Origin: Shewanella benthica KT99
Lineage (GTDB): Bacteria > Pseudomonadota > Gammaproteobacteria > Enterobacterales > Shewanellaceae
DNA: 64,000 nucleotides
Direction of reading: 5' to 3'
Assembly: GCF_000172075.1 (NCBI RefSeq)
Contig: NZ_ABIC01000013.1
Coordinates: 1-64,000 of the forward strand
The notes beneath the pieces were generated by a model. The model saw only the letters and a list, made by a program, of their open reading frames with translations, had not been told where the DNA came from and did not search any database. The position numbers were made by a program, and so were the translations under genes. Positions within the stretch are counted from its first letter, which is position 1. Every line of letters begins with the position of its first letter. This document shows positions 1 to 9,733 of this stretch, one piece after another.

Positions 1-516
1 CGTAATTTACAACAAATGGCCGATTATTCAGGTAAGGGGCTTACCGCGAGTATCGGCAATCGACTGGTATTGCTATTCAAGTCCGTATTTCGCACTCAAC
101 ATAGATATGAAGCCGGTGACGTTGACGAAATAATGTGGCGTCGGCGAATGCAACGACTAAGGCGCAATATTAAGCGCTGGCTTGAGTGCGGGGAAAATGT
201 GCCCGCTTCACGCTACTCAGGCCGATGCCGGCATATTCTCAAATATGAGCAAGGTTTATGGGTTTTTCTCAATCACCCAGGGACACCTTTGACCAATAAC
301 GAAGCCGAGCGTTGTTTGCGTGGCAGCGTGATCATGCGCAAGATCTGCTATGGCACCAGTTCAGATAGGGGTGAGAAGTTTCGATCTCGGATCCTCTCAG
401 TCGTTGAAACGTGCAAGAAGCGCAAGTTATCCCCGATAACAGTGATCAGCACTATCATTGCGGGCGTGGTGGGTAAATGCGACTACCCAGACGTATTTGG
501 ACTAACCTCAGCTTAG
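1..516 (+). pseudogene. IS66-family transposase, C-terminal part (truncated by window edge)
   Basis: The reading frame is open from the first base of the window to the stop at 516, so the gene starts upstream. The visible part matches the C-terminal DDE region of IS66-type transposases: the PLTNNEAER stretch containing the final catalytic Glu, followed by a YGTSSDRGEKF segment and an 'SVVETCK' motif. The protein would act on the ends of its own element to mobilise it. The IS end should lie shortly after 516, but only about 25 bases separate the stop from the convergent gene, so the terminal repeat cannot be defined here. Whether the whole element is intact cannot be judged from this window. 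Confidence 0.8.
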
Positions 517-538
517 TCAATCCCCCTCTGGTGAATGC

Positions 539-3500
539 TTACGGTTCGATGAACTCCTTGTGGAGTAGCTTGGTAAACTCAGCTTCTGTGACTGGCTTGC
601 TGAATATAAACCCCTGAATCTCCTCGCAATTAAGTGCTTTTAGGATGCTGAGTTGTGAGGCGTCTTCTACACCTTCGCTTACAACAGAGAGCCCCATGTT
701 GTGGGCAATAGTAATAATCGAGTCGACCATCTTAAGATCACGATCAGACTTATCGATATCGTCCACAAAGGCTTTATCTATCTTCAACGTGTGAATAGGG
801 AAACGTTTAAGGTAGGAGAGTGAAGAGTAACCCGTACCAAAATCGTCTAACGCCAGAGTTACTCCCATCTTAGATAGCTGTTGCATCACTTTTATAGCTT
901 TCTCTGGCTCTTTAATGACGGTCCCTTCGGTGATTTCAAGCTCTAAATTCGCTGCAGGAAGCTGAGTTAGACGTAAAATTGACTCGATACGCTGCTGCAG
1001 ATCGGGTAGAGCGAACTGATATGAAGATAAATTGACCGCTACGCGTCCATTGAAGATTCCTTGGCTCCGCCATTTTTGTGCCGCGAAGCAGGCTTTCTTC
1101 ATGACTATGTCACCAATTTCTACGATCAGGCCATTCTCTTCGGCTAATGGAATAAATTCATTAGGTGGGATCAGTCCTTGCTCTGGGTGATTGAGCCTGA
1201 CTAGCGCTTCCATGCCTGTCATCTTACCACTTTTAAGATCAATTTTAGGTTGATAGTAAACTTCAAACAGGTCTTCCTTGATAGCTTGTCTGATTAGGTT
1301 TTCCACTTCCAGTTGTCTAATTGCGTTACGGTTCAGTGATTCTGAGTAGAACTGATAGCGATTGCCACCCGCGGATTTGGCGTGGTACATGGCGATATCA
1401 GCTTTACGCAGTAGGGCTTGTTCATTTTGGTCATCTTCAGGGTAGAGCACTATACCAATACTCATGCCAACTACGACTTTATCTGAGGTCAATTCGAACG
1501 GTGTGACGAAGGCTTCGATAACACTATTAGCGATAACCGCACTCGAGCCTATATCTGGATTATCGTCGACGAGAATGGCGAATTCATCACCGCCGAGGCG
1601 GTAGATACTGGTGTGGTAGGGAACTGCAGCTTCGATGCGTCTAGCGACTTTTATTAATAATTCATCACCAACCTGGTGTCCGAGAGAGTCGTTAATTTTT
1701 TTGAAGTTATCAAGATCGAGTACCATGAGTGTGTGATGAGAGTCGCGTTTAACCAGATTACCTAAGGTGACCATCAAACTTGAACGGTTGGGAAGGTTAG
1801 TCAGCAGATCGTTGTTGGTCAGCTTTCTAAGCTCTTCTTCTTGCTGTTTACGACGGGAAATATCAGAAAATACGCCTACATAATGAGTAAGCTGTCCCTG
1901 TTCATCGTAGATAGCATCGACAGTGAGTTCCATCAAGAAGCTGGAACCATCTCCCTTAGCAGACTCGACATCGTTACTCCATCGACCTTGTTGATTCAAT
2001 ATAGTGCGGATCTGTTCAGAATAGCTATCGGGGTAAAGGTCGAAGTTAAATTGCTCGCCAATAAACTTATCTTTGGGTTTTAAACACAGCTCACAACAGG
2101 CTTCGTTGACTTCTACAAATCTAAACTCACTGTCTAGAATAAACATACCTTCTGAAATGTTGGCGATAGCTCGTTCAAAAAGCCGCAACTGTTCTTCGGC
2201 ATGTTTAAAGTTGTTGATGTTCTTGATGGTACCCGTCATTCGAAGCGGATTATCTTTCTCATCACGCTCGACAATCTTTGCTCTATCTAAAATCCACACC
2301 CAGTCACCGGACTTTCCTTTCACACGATAGGCTGCTTCGAAGTGATCTGACTTGCCAGAGAAATGATCATTAAGCGCGGTACTGACACGCTTCTGATCCA
2401 TGGGGTGAATATTACTTTTTTCACCTGTTTCACCTGCTCTCTGCCCATCTCGAGGAAAATCAAGTGACCCCCAGATATTAGAACGATATATCTGCCCTGT
2501 TTCGATATCCCAATCCCACATCTCATCACCACTCCCCCATAAAGAGAGTTTTAATCGTTCTTCAGATTTAGCAATCTGCTTTTGGACTTCCCGGCGTCTC
2601 AGTATAGTCTTTACAATGACTGCTGAAATGATCAGTGAAAGCATGAAATAGATAAATTCAGCTTGTTTAGAAAGCCACCATGGAGGAGTTATTATAACTT
2701 TAATGCTTTTCACATTGCCTGAAATTTTAACAAATGGGTCGATAGCATATACGTTGAAAGTATATTCTCCTGGAGAGAGGTTTGTATATGTCGCAGTATT
2801 TATTCCTTGTGAAGATATCCATGTATCTGACAGGCCTTCCATTTGATAATTAAATTCTATTTCTGCACTCGGCTTTCCCGGTGAACTAAATTTAAATGTA
2901 AAAGGGTAATCTGAATGATCAAGTTCAATTTTTCTTGATAACGATATAGGTTTTTTTAATTCGCCATTGATCATTTTTCTGGGCAGATTAAAAACTAAAA
3001 GTTCTTCTATTGAAACTTTGGGCGGCGAACTGTTTTCAAGATAGTTGAATATGTTTTCTGGTTTTAATGAACTCAGACCATTTATCCCGCCTAAAATCAG
3101 ATTGCCATTAAAAAACACAGAAGATTGAGTGTTATATTCATTCTGAATCCCTGTGTTTCTATTTAATATAGTAATCTGTTCATCGTGGATGAGGATTACC
3201 TCATTTATCGAAGATGCAAAAAGTAAATCATTCCAAGTTGACATGGAAAATATTGCTTTGTTGTTTGAATATATTTCAGATACTTTTCTCGTGTTTATAT
3301 TGTAACTAAATATCGACTTCGTAGTCCCAAAAAATATATCGTTCTTGTATTCTCTTGCACTAAACACTATATCGCTAGTGAATATTTCAAGTATGGAGTT
3401 GTTTTTTATTTTAAAAAGTCCACCTTGACTAGCTATTAGGATTCCATCAGTTGTAGGAATTATGTCAAATATAGGGTTTCCTTTGTCAACTTCAATGAGA

Positions 3501-4837
3501 CTTATTGTTTTATTTTCTGAAACGTTGACGGTTAAAATATATCCATTGGTAGTCCCTGCTAAAAAGTCGTTGCCATCATTGGTGCTACGTAAAACTGCAA
3601 AACTTTCATTACTAATTTTCGTTTTTATTTTAGACTTAAGATCTAACGAATACAGACCTTCAGCACTACCTATAAACAGTTTTCCTTTAAGTGTAATTGC
3701 AGACTTTGCTCCTGTTATTCCACTATCATATTTACCTATAAGCTTTAAATTAATATCGTAAATAGAAATTAAATTTGAATCGCTCGCGACGGTTAAGGTT
3801 TCTTGCCTTTGACTATTCAAAGACCATACATTATGCTTTTCTATCGATAAATAGTTAACAATGTTTGATAAATCTCTTATTTCAATAAAACCCATATTTA
3901 TAGATGAAATGTATAGACTACTAGCTCCAGATAAAATCAAAGGTCTTTCTAATGTGTATTCGACCCCTTGGAGTTTACCGATACTACTATGTGAAAAGTC
4001 GGGGTGTATTTCGAAGAGTTCATTCTCATAAAAACCATATAACTCCCCCTTAGACTTAAATATAGTGTCGTACCTAAATGAACTTACCTGATAAGGTACA
4101 TCATTATTTATAGTGTAAATCCCATTTTCGGTGTGACTTAGAAGAGTCCCTTTGTAATCTATTATTTTTTTGGATTTTGTCGAGATGATACTTGCATCAG
4201 TTTTATACTTTATAATTGTCCCATTGTAATTTCTAATAATAAAAGTGTCATCAATACGTATCACTGACTTTATCCCATCGAAGGAAATATCTTCGAATGA
4301 TGATGTAACTATGCTGTTGTCTTTATTTAGTACGAAAACTTTATTGTTAGTTCCTATTATTATGCTGTTTCCAGAATCGATCATTGACCAAATAGGTAAG
4401 TCATTTATAGGTAGGTTTTCACCAATTTTAACAAATGTTGAGGTGTTCTTATCCAGCTTGACTAACCCGCTGTCTGTGCCTACGAGTAAATCACCATTAT
4501 TTATTATTAAGCTCCTGATAAAAGAACTTGGAAGACCTGTCTGAGTTCCATCGGAAAAATAATGTTTAAAACTACTTCCGTTGAACCTATTTAGTCCATT
4601 AACAGTTCCAATCCAAAGATAACCATCGTTATCTTCAACTATAGAAGTGACTGTAGCTTGAGATAATCCTTCCGCGACGCTATAGGTATCAGTGTTAAGG
4701 AGAATTGAAGCTTGCTTCTGTTCTAGAGGGATTTCACTGCTTGATTCAGATGATTGATCAATAGCATGCGCCTGGCCGAAAAGACAGAGTGCCAGTAGGA
4801 GAGTGGTGATTGTTTTCATCATCGCGTTTGGCATCAT
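539..4837 (-). CDS. Periplasmic-sensor GGDEF/EAL protein (cyclic-di-GMP turnover)
   Basis: A giant bifunctional diguanylate cyclase/phosphodiesterase of about 1430 residues. The ATG at 4837 is preferred over the TTG at 4873, because it is followed within a few codons by a normal signal peptide ending in GQAHA. In order: signal peptide, a long beta-propeller-type sensor (about 40-620), a Y_Y_Y-like domain, one membrane segment (about 735-755), two PAS domains, GGDEF (intact GGDEF at about 1082) and EAL (EALVRL at about 1210, DDFGTGYSS and SEGVED present). Both catalytic motifs are canonical, so it could make or break c-di-GMP in response to a periplasmic signal. The sensor part (about 2650-4700) is clearly more AT-rich than the PAS-GGDEF-EAL part. 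The ligand is unknown. Confidence 0.9.
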   Translation of the reverse strand: MMPNAMMKTITTLLLALCLFGQAHAIDQSSESSSEIPLEQKQASILLNTDTYSVAEGLSQATVTSIVEDNDGYLWIGTVNGLNRFNGSSFKHYFSDGTQTGLPSSFIRSLIINNGDLLVGTDSGLVKLDKNTSTFVKIGENLPINDLPIWSMIDSGNSIIIGTNNKVFVLNKDNSIVTSSFEDISFDGIKSVIRIDDTFIIRNYNGTIIKYKTDASIISTKSKKIIDYKGTLLSHTENGIYTINNDVPYQVSSFRYDTIFKSKGELYGFYENELFEIHPDFSHSSIGKLQGVEYTLERPLILSGASSLYISSINMGFIEIRDLSNIVNYLSIEKHNVWSLNSQRQETLTVASDSNLISIYDINLKLIGKYDSGITGAKSAITLKGKLFIGSAEGLYSLDLKSKIKTKISNESFAVLRSTNDGNDFLAGTTNGYILTVNVSENKTISLIEVDKGNPIFDIIPTTDGILIASQGGLFKIKNNSILEIFTSDIVFSAREYKNDIFFGTTKSIFSYNINTRKVSEIYSNNKAIFSMSTWNDLLFASSINEVILIHDEQITILNRNTGIQNEYNTQSSVFFNGNLILGGINGLSSLKPENIFNYLENSSPPKVSIEELLVFNLPRKMINGELKKPISLSRKIELDHSDYPFTFKFSSPGKPSAEIEFNYQMEGLSDTWISSQGINTATYTNLSPGEYTFNVYAIDPFVKISGNVKSIKVIITPPWWLSKQAEFIYFMLSLIISAVIVKTILRRREVQKQIAKSEERLKLSLWGSGDEMWDWDIETGQIYRSNIWGSLDFPRDGQRAGETGEKSNIHPMDQKRVSTALNDHFSGKSDHFEAAYRVKGKSGDWVWILDRAKIVERDEKDNPLRMTGTIKNINNFKHAEEQLRLFERAIANISEGMFILDSEFRFVEVNEACCELCLKPKDKFIGEQFNFDLYPDSYSEQIRTILNQQGRWSNDVESAKGDGSSFLMELTVDAIYDEQGQLTHYVGVFSDISRRKQQEEELRKLTNNDLLTNLPNRSSLMVTLGNLVKRDSHHTLMVLDLDNFKKINDSLGHQVGDELLIKVARRIEAAVPYHTSIYRLGGDEFAILVDDNPDIGSSAVIANSVIEAFVTPFELTSDKVVVGMSIGIVLYPEDDQNEQALLRKADIAMYHAKSAGGNRYQFYSESLNRNAIRQLEVENLIRQAIKEDLFEVYYQPKIDLKSGKMTGMEALVRLNHPEQGLIPPNEFIPLAEENGLIVEIGDIVMKKACFAAQKWRSQGIFNGRVAVNLSSYQFALPDLQQRIESILRLTQLPAANLELEITEGTVIKEPEKAIKVMQQLSKMGVTLALDDFGTGYSSLSYLKRFPIHTLKIDKAFVDDIDKSDRDLKMVDSIITIAHNMGLSVVSEGVEDASQLSILKALNCEEIQGFIFSKPVTEAEFTKLLHKEFIEP

Positions 4838-5236
4838 TTTCAGTTTGATTATTAGCCAGTAATGCTTAGGCAACAGGGATTTAACCTCACTTTTTCAGAA
4901 AGTGAAGACTTTGTCAAAATTTGAAGGGAAATTGTTTAGTGATAATCATTATTGATCAATGTTTGGTTGTTGTTTTATGCCTAATAATCTCCTTAGTTTA
5001 ACCATAAAATCTAGAGTATCTTTCAAATTAAGGTTATTTGACTAAAATTGGCGTATTTTTGTGATTTATCTAATTTGTTGGAATAATCCGGCATCGTTTG
5101 CCGGAGAGGCGGGATTCGTTCACGGCTCTGAATGTGAAAGTTCAATTTCTGTCACAAGTCAAAGCCGAGTCGAATGACTTTAGCTTTGGGTTTACTTCTT
5201 AGTTTAGCTTGCATCTAAGCGGCTAATTGTAAGAGA
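4838..5236. other. Intergenic region between two minus-strand genes
   Basis: About 400 bases with no gene that I can support. It holds a perfect 7-bp hairpin, TCCGGCA/TGCCGGA, at 5087-5105 with a TCGTT loop. No T-run follows it on either strand, so it is not a clear terminator. The AT-rich stretch at 4930-5080 is the likely promoter region of the GGDEF/EAL gene, but I cannot fix a promoter. Confidence 0.4.
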
Positions 5237-8026
5237 TTAGTAGCTGAATTTATTCGCTTGAAGCTTAAAACTGCGCAGATCTGTGATCATGTTGTCTGAG
5301 CTTAGGCGCTCCTCATGTCTGTGATTGTCGCCTGTGGTGAACAGCACTAAGCGATCACAGAGTTTGTTACGCATTTTTTGCATCATAAACTTGATCACAT
5401 CGGCGCGAGTCAGCTTTTCAATCTCTTTCACGACTAACTCTCGTTGATTAAAGTCATAATCCTTATTGCCTATGCTAGACCAATAGCGTTGGCCTCGAGT
5501 CTTAAGGTTAGCATCGTGTTCCATGACTTGGTTGATAAGGCCTTGTTTAGTGAGTTCCCACTGTTGATTAGTGATCTGCATAACCGCGTAGTTAAAGTCG
5601 GCAATAAACTCGTCAATGGCTTCTAAGAGCTGCAGAGGGCTAGATGTTGGTGACTGGATATAAAATACGATCCCTGGATAGCGATTAAGTGGTAAGTAGC
5701 CCGTGCCTACCATATAGCCCAGTTGTCTCTTGGTTCTGAGTTCGTGAAAGAAAGTCGAAGACATGGTGTGGTTCAATAAACTGAACAGGGCCATGGTCTC
5801 AGGATTCGATTGAGATGCTTGATAGTAGATGATGATGCTGCTGTCTTGGTGAGACGCGGTAATTTCACGTAGAAGCGTTCCCTTACCCGACAGGTCAACC
5901 AGCTCACGATCAGATTCGCCACTGGGTGATGAGACTAGGGAGAGGATATGATCTAATCGCTTGCCTAATGCCTTAACTTCTTCGACCAGCCAATCGCCGT
6001 AGACTAAGCCCTCGAGGTGGATTTTCTCATAGAATTTTCTGACGTGTTCATGTAGATCTTCTAAGGTTATCTCTTCTAATTCTTCAGCCATGCGTGATGG
6101 CTCATAACTGCGCTTTTGCAGTGTCACCGTTAAGCTGGTGAAGATCTGTGAGATAGGCTTAGCTTTGGTTTGGTTATACCAATTTCTCAAAATCTGACGT
6201 TTAATTGAATTAAATCGATTCTGAGTAAAGTTTCTTTCTCTGGCTTTATTGATCAATAGCGATAATAGCGCTTCCTGTTTACCGGTAAAACCTGTCAGAT
6301 GTAAGGTGATACCACCTTGGTGAGAATAGATGTTGTAACTGAGCCCGGCCACTTCGGCTTGATAGGTATATTCAACCAGATAGTCGAGCAACATCTCGAC
6401 GTAGAGCCTAGTTAGCGCGGCATTCCTGGGAGACGATGCGGCATGTTCAGAATCAAGAGATAGGTACATATGGCCCTTAGGAACATTAAACTCATCATCT
6501 TTGCGGTGCCAGATCCGATAGCCTTTCTCTTGGGAAACGATGACTGGGATCTTATTCTGACTCTTTTCGGGGCGAGCAATGGAGTCCGATATGATAAATG
6601 GATTCGCGGTCGGTAGCTTGAGCTCGGGTCTGATTTGAATATGACTCCAGGATTTGAGCCTTTCATCTGCAATGGGTTTTATCTGATATGGCGTATGGTA
6701 CCAGGCAGCTTGCCGCTCGGTATCTAATTCTGCTGCGATGATCTGGATGCGCATATTCGATGGTGTCATTAGTTGCAGTAAATCTAAGGTTTCGCTAACG
6801 TTAAGACTGTCCATCTTATAATCACCATAAACCAAATCCTCCACATCATAATGGTGCATATTGATGCTGAGGTGGCTGGCCAGATCTAATGGTCGAATCT
6901 GCTCTTGATACCTAAATGCCAAATTGAGCAGATTTGCCCGCTCTTGATAGCGCCAGTCTTCCAAACCTTGGGTTTTAATCAGTTCAATATATTCAAAAAC
7001 GCAGCGAATGACCGTATCCAGGTGAGTGAGTCCTTTCTCAGTAAGCTGAATACTGATGTTGTAATCTTTAAAGTTATAGCCATTGACTCCCCCCCCAGCA
7101 GATAGGTTGATAGCAAAACCTTGTTCTTTTAGGTAGGACAGTAGGCTGCCATTACCTTCGTAACCGAGTAAATGGCTGATAAAGGTCAGTGGCTTGTGTT
7201 TATAGAAAGCATCTATGGCCGGCAAATTGAACGTGATCGCCACTCGCTTCTGTTCTTTGAGCGGGATGATATGCAGCTGGGTTGTCAGTTGCTCTTGCCG
7301 ATAAATAGGTACCGCTGGATAGTGCTTCTCAAGTTGGTGATTATTTACTTTGCTGAAATATTGCTCTGCCAGTAATTCAAGTTTAGCTAGCGATCTGGGC
7401 CCAACCAAACATAGCGTCATGATATTCGCGCTATAATGGCTGCGATAAAATGCGACTAGCTCCTCTCTGAGGATGGATTCTTCGCCGCAGAGTGTTTTCA
7501 AGTTGCCCACAGAAAATTTTGAGAATGGATGCTCAGGATTGACCGTCTCTTTCTGCACTTGATAGGTTCGACGAATGTCATCCTTAAGTTTTAAACTAAA
7601 TTCAGACTCGATGGCATGTCGCTCACGATCGACGAGTGCTTCGTTAAACAAGGGGGCGATAAAAAATTGGCTGAACCTATCTAACGATTCCTCAAAAACA
7701 TCGGCATTAATACTGAAGAAAAAATTGGTGTGCTCAGTGCCTGTCCAGGCGTTATTGTTGCCGCCATGCTGATTGATAAATGCGTGATACTCGCCTGAGT
7801 CAGGGAATTTTTCTGTGCCCAAGAAAAGCATATGCTCGAGGAAATGTGCCATGCCAGCCCGCTCAACAGGATCATCGAAGTGACCCACATTGACCACCAT
7901 AGAGGCTGCGGCTTGGCTCGCTTCCATATCTTCAACCAAGAGCACGGCGAGACCATTGTCGAGTACTAAATGCTGATAGCGACGGAGATCGTTTGGACTT
8001 TTGATGATTTGCAAGGATTCTGACAA
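5237..8026 (-). CDS. M16-family zinc metalloprotease (pitrilysin/insulinase type)
   Basis: A 929-residue protease of the pitrilysin/insulysin class, which degrades oligopeptides and small proteins inside a closed chamber. The inverted zinc motif HFLEH lies at residues 61-65 (His61, Glu64 catalytic, His65), with the distal zinc-ligand Glu in the 'RERHAIESEF' segment about 75 residues later. The length fits the two-domain fusions of this family, in which only the N-terminal half is catalytic. There is no signal peptide, so a cytoplasmic location is likely, unlike periplasmic E. coli PtrA. It is a single gene on the minus strand with a separate promoter region. The exact substrate cannot be told from sequence. 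Confidence 0.9.
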   Translation of the reverse strand: MSESLQIIKSPNDLRRYQHLVLDNGLAVLLVEDMEASQAAASMVVNVGHFDDPVERAGMAHFLEHMLFLGTEKFPDSGEYHAFINQHGGNNNAWTGTEHTNFFFSINADVFEESLDRFSQFFIAPLFNEALVDRERHAIESEFSLKLKDDIRRTYQVQKETVNPEHPFSKFSVGNLKTLCGEESILREELVAFYRSHYSANIMTLCLVGPRSLAKLELLAEQYFSKVNNHQLEKHYPAVPIYRQEQLTTQLHIIPLKEQKRVAITFNLPAIDAFYKHKPLTFISHLLGYEGNGSLLSYLKEQGFAINLSAGGGVNGYNFKDYNISIQLTEKGLTHLDTVIRCVFEYIELIKTQGLEDWRYQERANLLNLAFRYQEQIRPLDLASHLSINMHHYDVEDLVYGDYKMDSLNVSETLDLLQLMTPSNMRIQIIAAELDTERQAAWYHTPYQIKPIADERLKSWSHIQIRPELKLPTANPFIISDSIARPEKSQNKIPVIVSQEKGYRIWHRKDDEFNVPKGHMYLSLDSEHAASSPRNAALTRLYVEMLLDYLVEYTYQAEVAGLSYNIYSHQGGITLHLTGFTGKQEALLSLLINKARERNFTQNRFNSIKRQILRNWYNQTKAKPISQIFTSLTVTLQKRSYEPSRMAEELEEITLEDLHEHVRKFYEKIHLEGLVYGDWLVEEVKALGKRLDHILSLVSSPSGESDRELVDLSGKGTLLREITASHQDSSIIIYYQASQSNPETMALFSLLNHTMSSTFFHELRTKRQLGYMVGTGYLPLNRYPGIVFYIQSPTSSPLQLLEAIDEFIADFNYAVMQITNQQWELTKQGLINQVMEHDANLKTRGQRYWSSIGNKDYDFNQRELVVKEIEKLTRADVIKFMMQKMRNKLCDRLVLFTTGDNHRHEERLSSDNMITDLRSFKLQANKFSY

Positions 8027-8260
8027 GTAGAAGGCTCCATCTGATTTACCAATAGGCTCATATACACAAGTTAACTATGAGGTATCATTAAATAAATACT
8101 AGCTATTTTATCGGAAATAAAAAGCGAGTATTGCATATTGTTCCCCTTATCCTGCTTTAGCAAGTCTCTATAGGGGTTAAATATTCTCCATTTATAGTCT
8201 CGAATTTGAAAGAGATACAGATCCTAAGTCTATTCGACTAATTAATAACTTAAATAGGGT

Positions 8261-8288
8261 TTGTGCCGCTGACTTTTGCGGCTACAAT
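8261..8288 (+). promoter_or_regulatory. Possible sigma70 promoter of sixA
   Basis: TTGTGC at 8261-8266 and TACAAT at 8283-8288 with a 16-base spacer, about 35 bases before the preferred sixA start. The -35 match is weak; the call rests on spacing and position. Confidence 0.35.
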
Positions 8289-8324
8289 TGGCATATAACG
8301 AGAAAAATGAGTAGCGAGAGTGGT

Positions 8325-8795
8325 ATGCAGCTATTTTTAATGCGTCATGGTGAAGCGAGTTATCAAGCTCACTCAGACAGAGAACGGATCCTGACCGATA
8401 CGGGTCGGTATCACACCTCTTTAATGAGTAACTGGCTGGCCAAATCTGTGCTTGAGTTCGATCTGGTGCTTGTCAGCCCCTATTTGAGAGCACAGCAAAG
8501 TTGGCAGGAAGTCAGTAAACACTTCCCCGAGCCTAGAAAGTGGCTAGTGCTCGATGAATTGGTTCCATCGGGAAACCCTAGCACTGCTGCGGATCTCACC
8601 TTGGCATACGCCGAGCAATATAAAGCCGACAAAGTGTTAGTGATTGCTCACATGCCCTTGTTGGGTTATATGGTGAGTGAATTGATTGCCGGTACCGAGC
8701 CGCCTTTTTTTGCTACCTCAGGGGTGGCATTGATAGATAAGCATTGCGAGTGCGCAACTCTGGTATGGCAACATGCGCACCACAGCATCAGTTAA
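8325..8795 (+). CDS. sixA: Phosphohistidine phosphatase SixA
   Basis: A small (about 156 residues) histidine phosphatase of the phosphoglycerate-mutase superfamily. SixA removes phosphate from histidine on phosphotransfer proteins (ArcB HPt domain and nitrogen-PTS proteins in E. coli). The protein opens with MQLFLMRHGEA, placing the catalytic His of the RHG motif at residue 8. This is why I prefer the ATG at 8325 over the one at 8307, and a GAG-rich ribosome site precedes it. The second conserved His lies in 'VLVIAHMPLLG'. It stands alone upstream of the convergent smrB gene; sixA lies near smrB-prmB-aroC in E. coli too, which supports the call. Confidence 0.9.
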   Translation: MQLFLMRHGEASYQAHSDRERILTDTGRYHTSLMSNWLAKSVLEFDLVLVSPYLRAQQSWQEVSKHFPEPRKWLVLDELVPSGNPSTAADLTLAYAEQYKADKVLVIAHMPLLGYMVSELIAGTEPPFFATSGVALIDKHCECATLVWQHAHHSIS

Positions 8796-8888
8796 ATGCA
8801 ATGAGTAAGATATATTTAGCAACAGTAGGGTTATCCAGTAAGAAAACAGTAGTTCTATTGACTGTTTTCTTTGTTTGAATTTAAATCT

Positions 8889-8922
8889 GCTCGCTGCTCG
8901 CACCTCGCACCTCGCACCTTTT
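8889..8922. repeat. Short tandem repeat of CTCGCAC type
   Basis: Three to four copies of the 7-mer CGCACCT/CGCTGCT sit in the gap between the convergent sixA and smrB genes, directly next to the smrB stop codon. It is a short simple repeat of the kind often seen in Shewanella intergenic DNA, with no obvious function. Confidence 0.6.
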
Positions 8923-9453
8923 CTACCTTCTATAGGGCTGATCTCCAATATCGATAAGCACCAGTAAGGCCGCATCGCCTCCCCATTCTTTGGGCGCCTT
9001 ATGGAAAGCCTTCACATGTGGATGCTGGGCTAACCACATGGGAATATTCTGTTTTAGGATACCCGTACCGTGGCCGTGCATGACACAGCAGCAATGAGAC
9101 TGCTGCTTAATACAGGCTTGAATTAACGCCGCAAGCTCAAGCTTTGCTTCCGACTGACGCATACCATGCAGATCCAAGAGTAGGTCAGGTTGATAATCTC
9201 CCCGGCGAAGTCGTTTTAGCTCGAAGCTATCAATATCATCTCGTGACCAACGCATCGGGCCTTCACTGGGCAGGTGAGGTTGATAGGTATCTGAGAAATA
9301 GCTGTCGGCATGGAGCTGCTGGGTTTTCTCCTCGATCACCTTCTTATCTTTGGGCTCGGCTCTGAAGTGACGCTTATCTTGCGTGAAGGGTTCAATGCCT
9401 TTAGTCATAGATGAAAATAGATCTTGGTCTTCAGAGGTGTCTTTATTCTTCAT
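8923..9453 (-). CDS. smrB: Smr-domain endonuclease SmrB (ribosome rescue)
   Basis: A 176-residue Smr-domain protein. SmrB is recruited to collided ribosomes and cuts the mRNA between them. The C-terminal Smr domain carries the two hallmark motifs: DLHG at residues 94-97 and HGHGTG at 126-131. The N-terminal region (1-60) is charged and probably contacts the ribosome. Length and position next to prmB match E. coli smrB (yfcN). It is divergent from prmB across a repeat-bearing gap. Confidence 0.92.
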   Translation of the reverse strand: MKNKDTSEDQDLFSSMTKGIEPFTQDKRHFRAEPKDKKVIEEKTQQLHADSYFSDTYQPHLPSEGPMRWSRDDIDSFELKRLRRGDYQPDLLLDLHGMRQSEAKLELAALIQACIKQQSHCCCVMHGHGTGILKQNIPMWLAQHPHVKAFHKAPKEWGGDAALLVLIDIGDQPYRR

Positions 9454-9504
9454 GTGTCTATTTTGTAACCTTAAAATCGTTTAAGCCGCTGTAGATGCTA
9501 ATAA

Positions 9505-9617
9505 TACCATTCCATATAAGTATCTGGTCAGTTCAGAGACTCTCAGTTTTTCAATCCCAAGCGATTTCTCGAGATGCTGAATGCTGCATCTCGAGGTCGT
9601 TTAGGTATAAACCAATA
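9505..9617. repeat. Composite of intergenic repeat fragments
   Basis: 9505-9536 matches one arm and the loop of the palindrome at 10736-10786 (TACCATTCC, then AGTATCTG), but the second arm is missing. Directly after it, 9570-9597 forms a perfect 10-bp hairpin, CTCGAGATGC/GCATCTCGAG. The end (GAGGTCGTTTAGGTATA) resembles the right end of the MITE-like element at 33872-34137. It looks like two degraded mobile repeats side by side. Confidence 0.55.
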
Positions 9618-9733
9618 TAAAAGCTAAATTATATAGATGATCGGCGTTATTCATACTGCTATTTTATTGAATCCGATGCCTTATGAATAGAGTTCAGTTA
9701 CAATGAAACGGAATAAATATGTTGGAGTGAGTT

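Noticed and set aside
4838..4873. TTG start of the GGDEF/EAL protein
   Set aside because: It would put 12-17 extra residues in front of a normal signal peptide.
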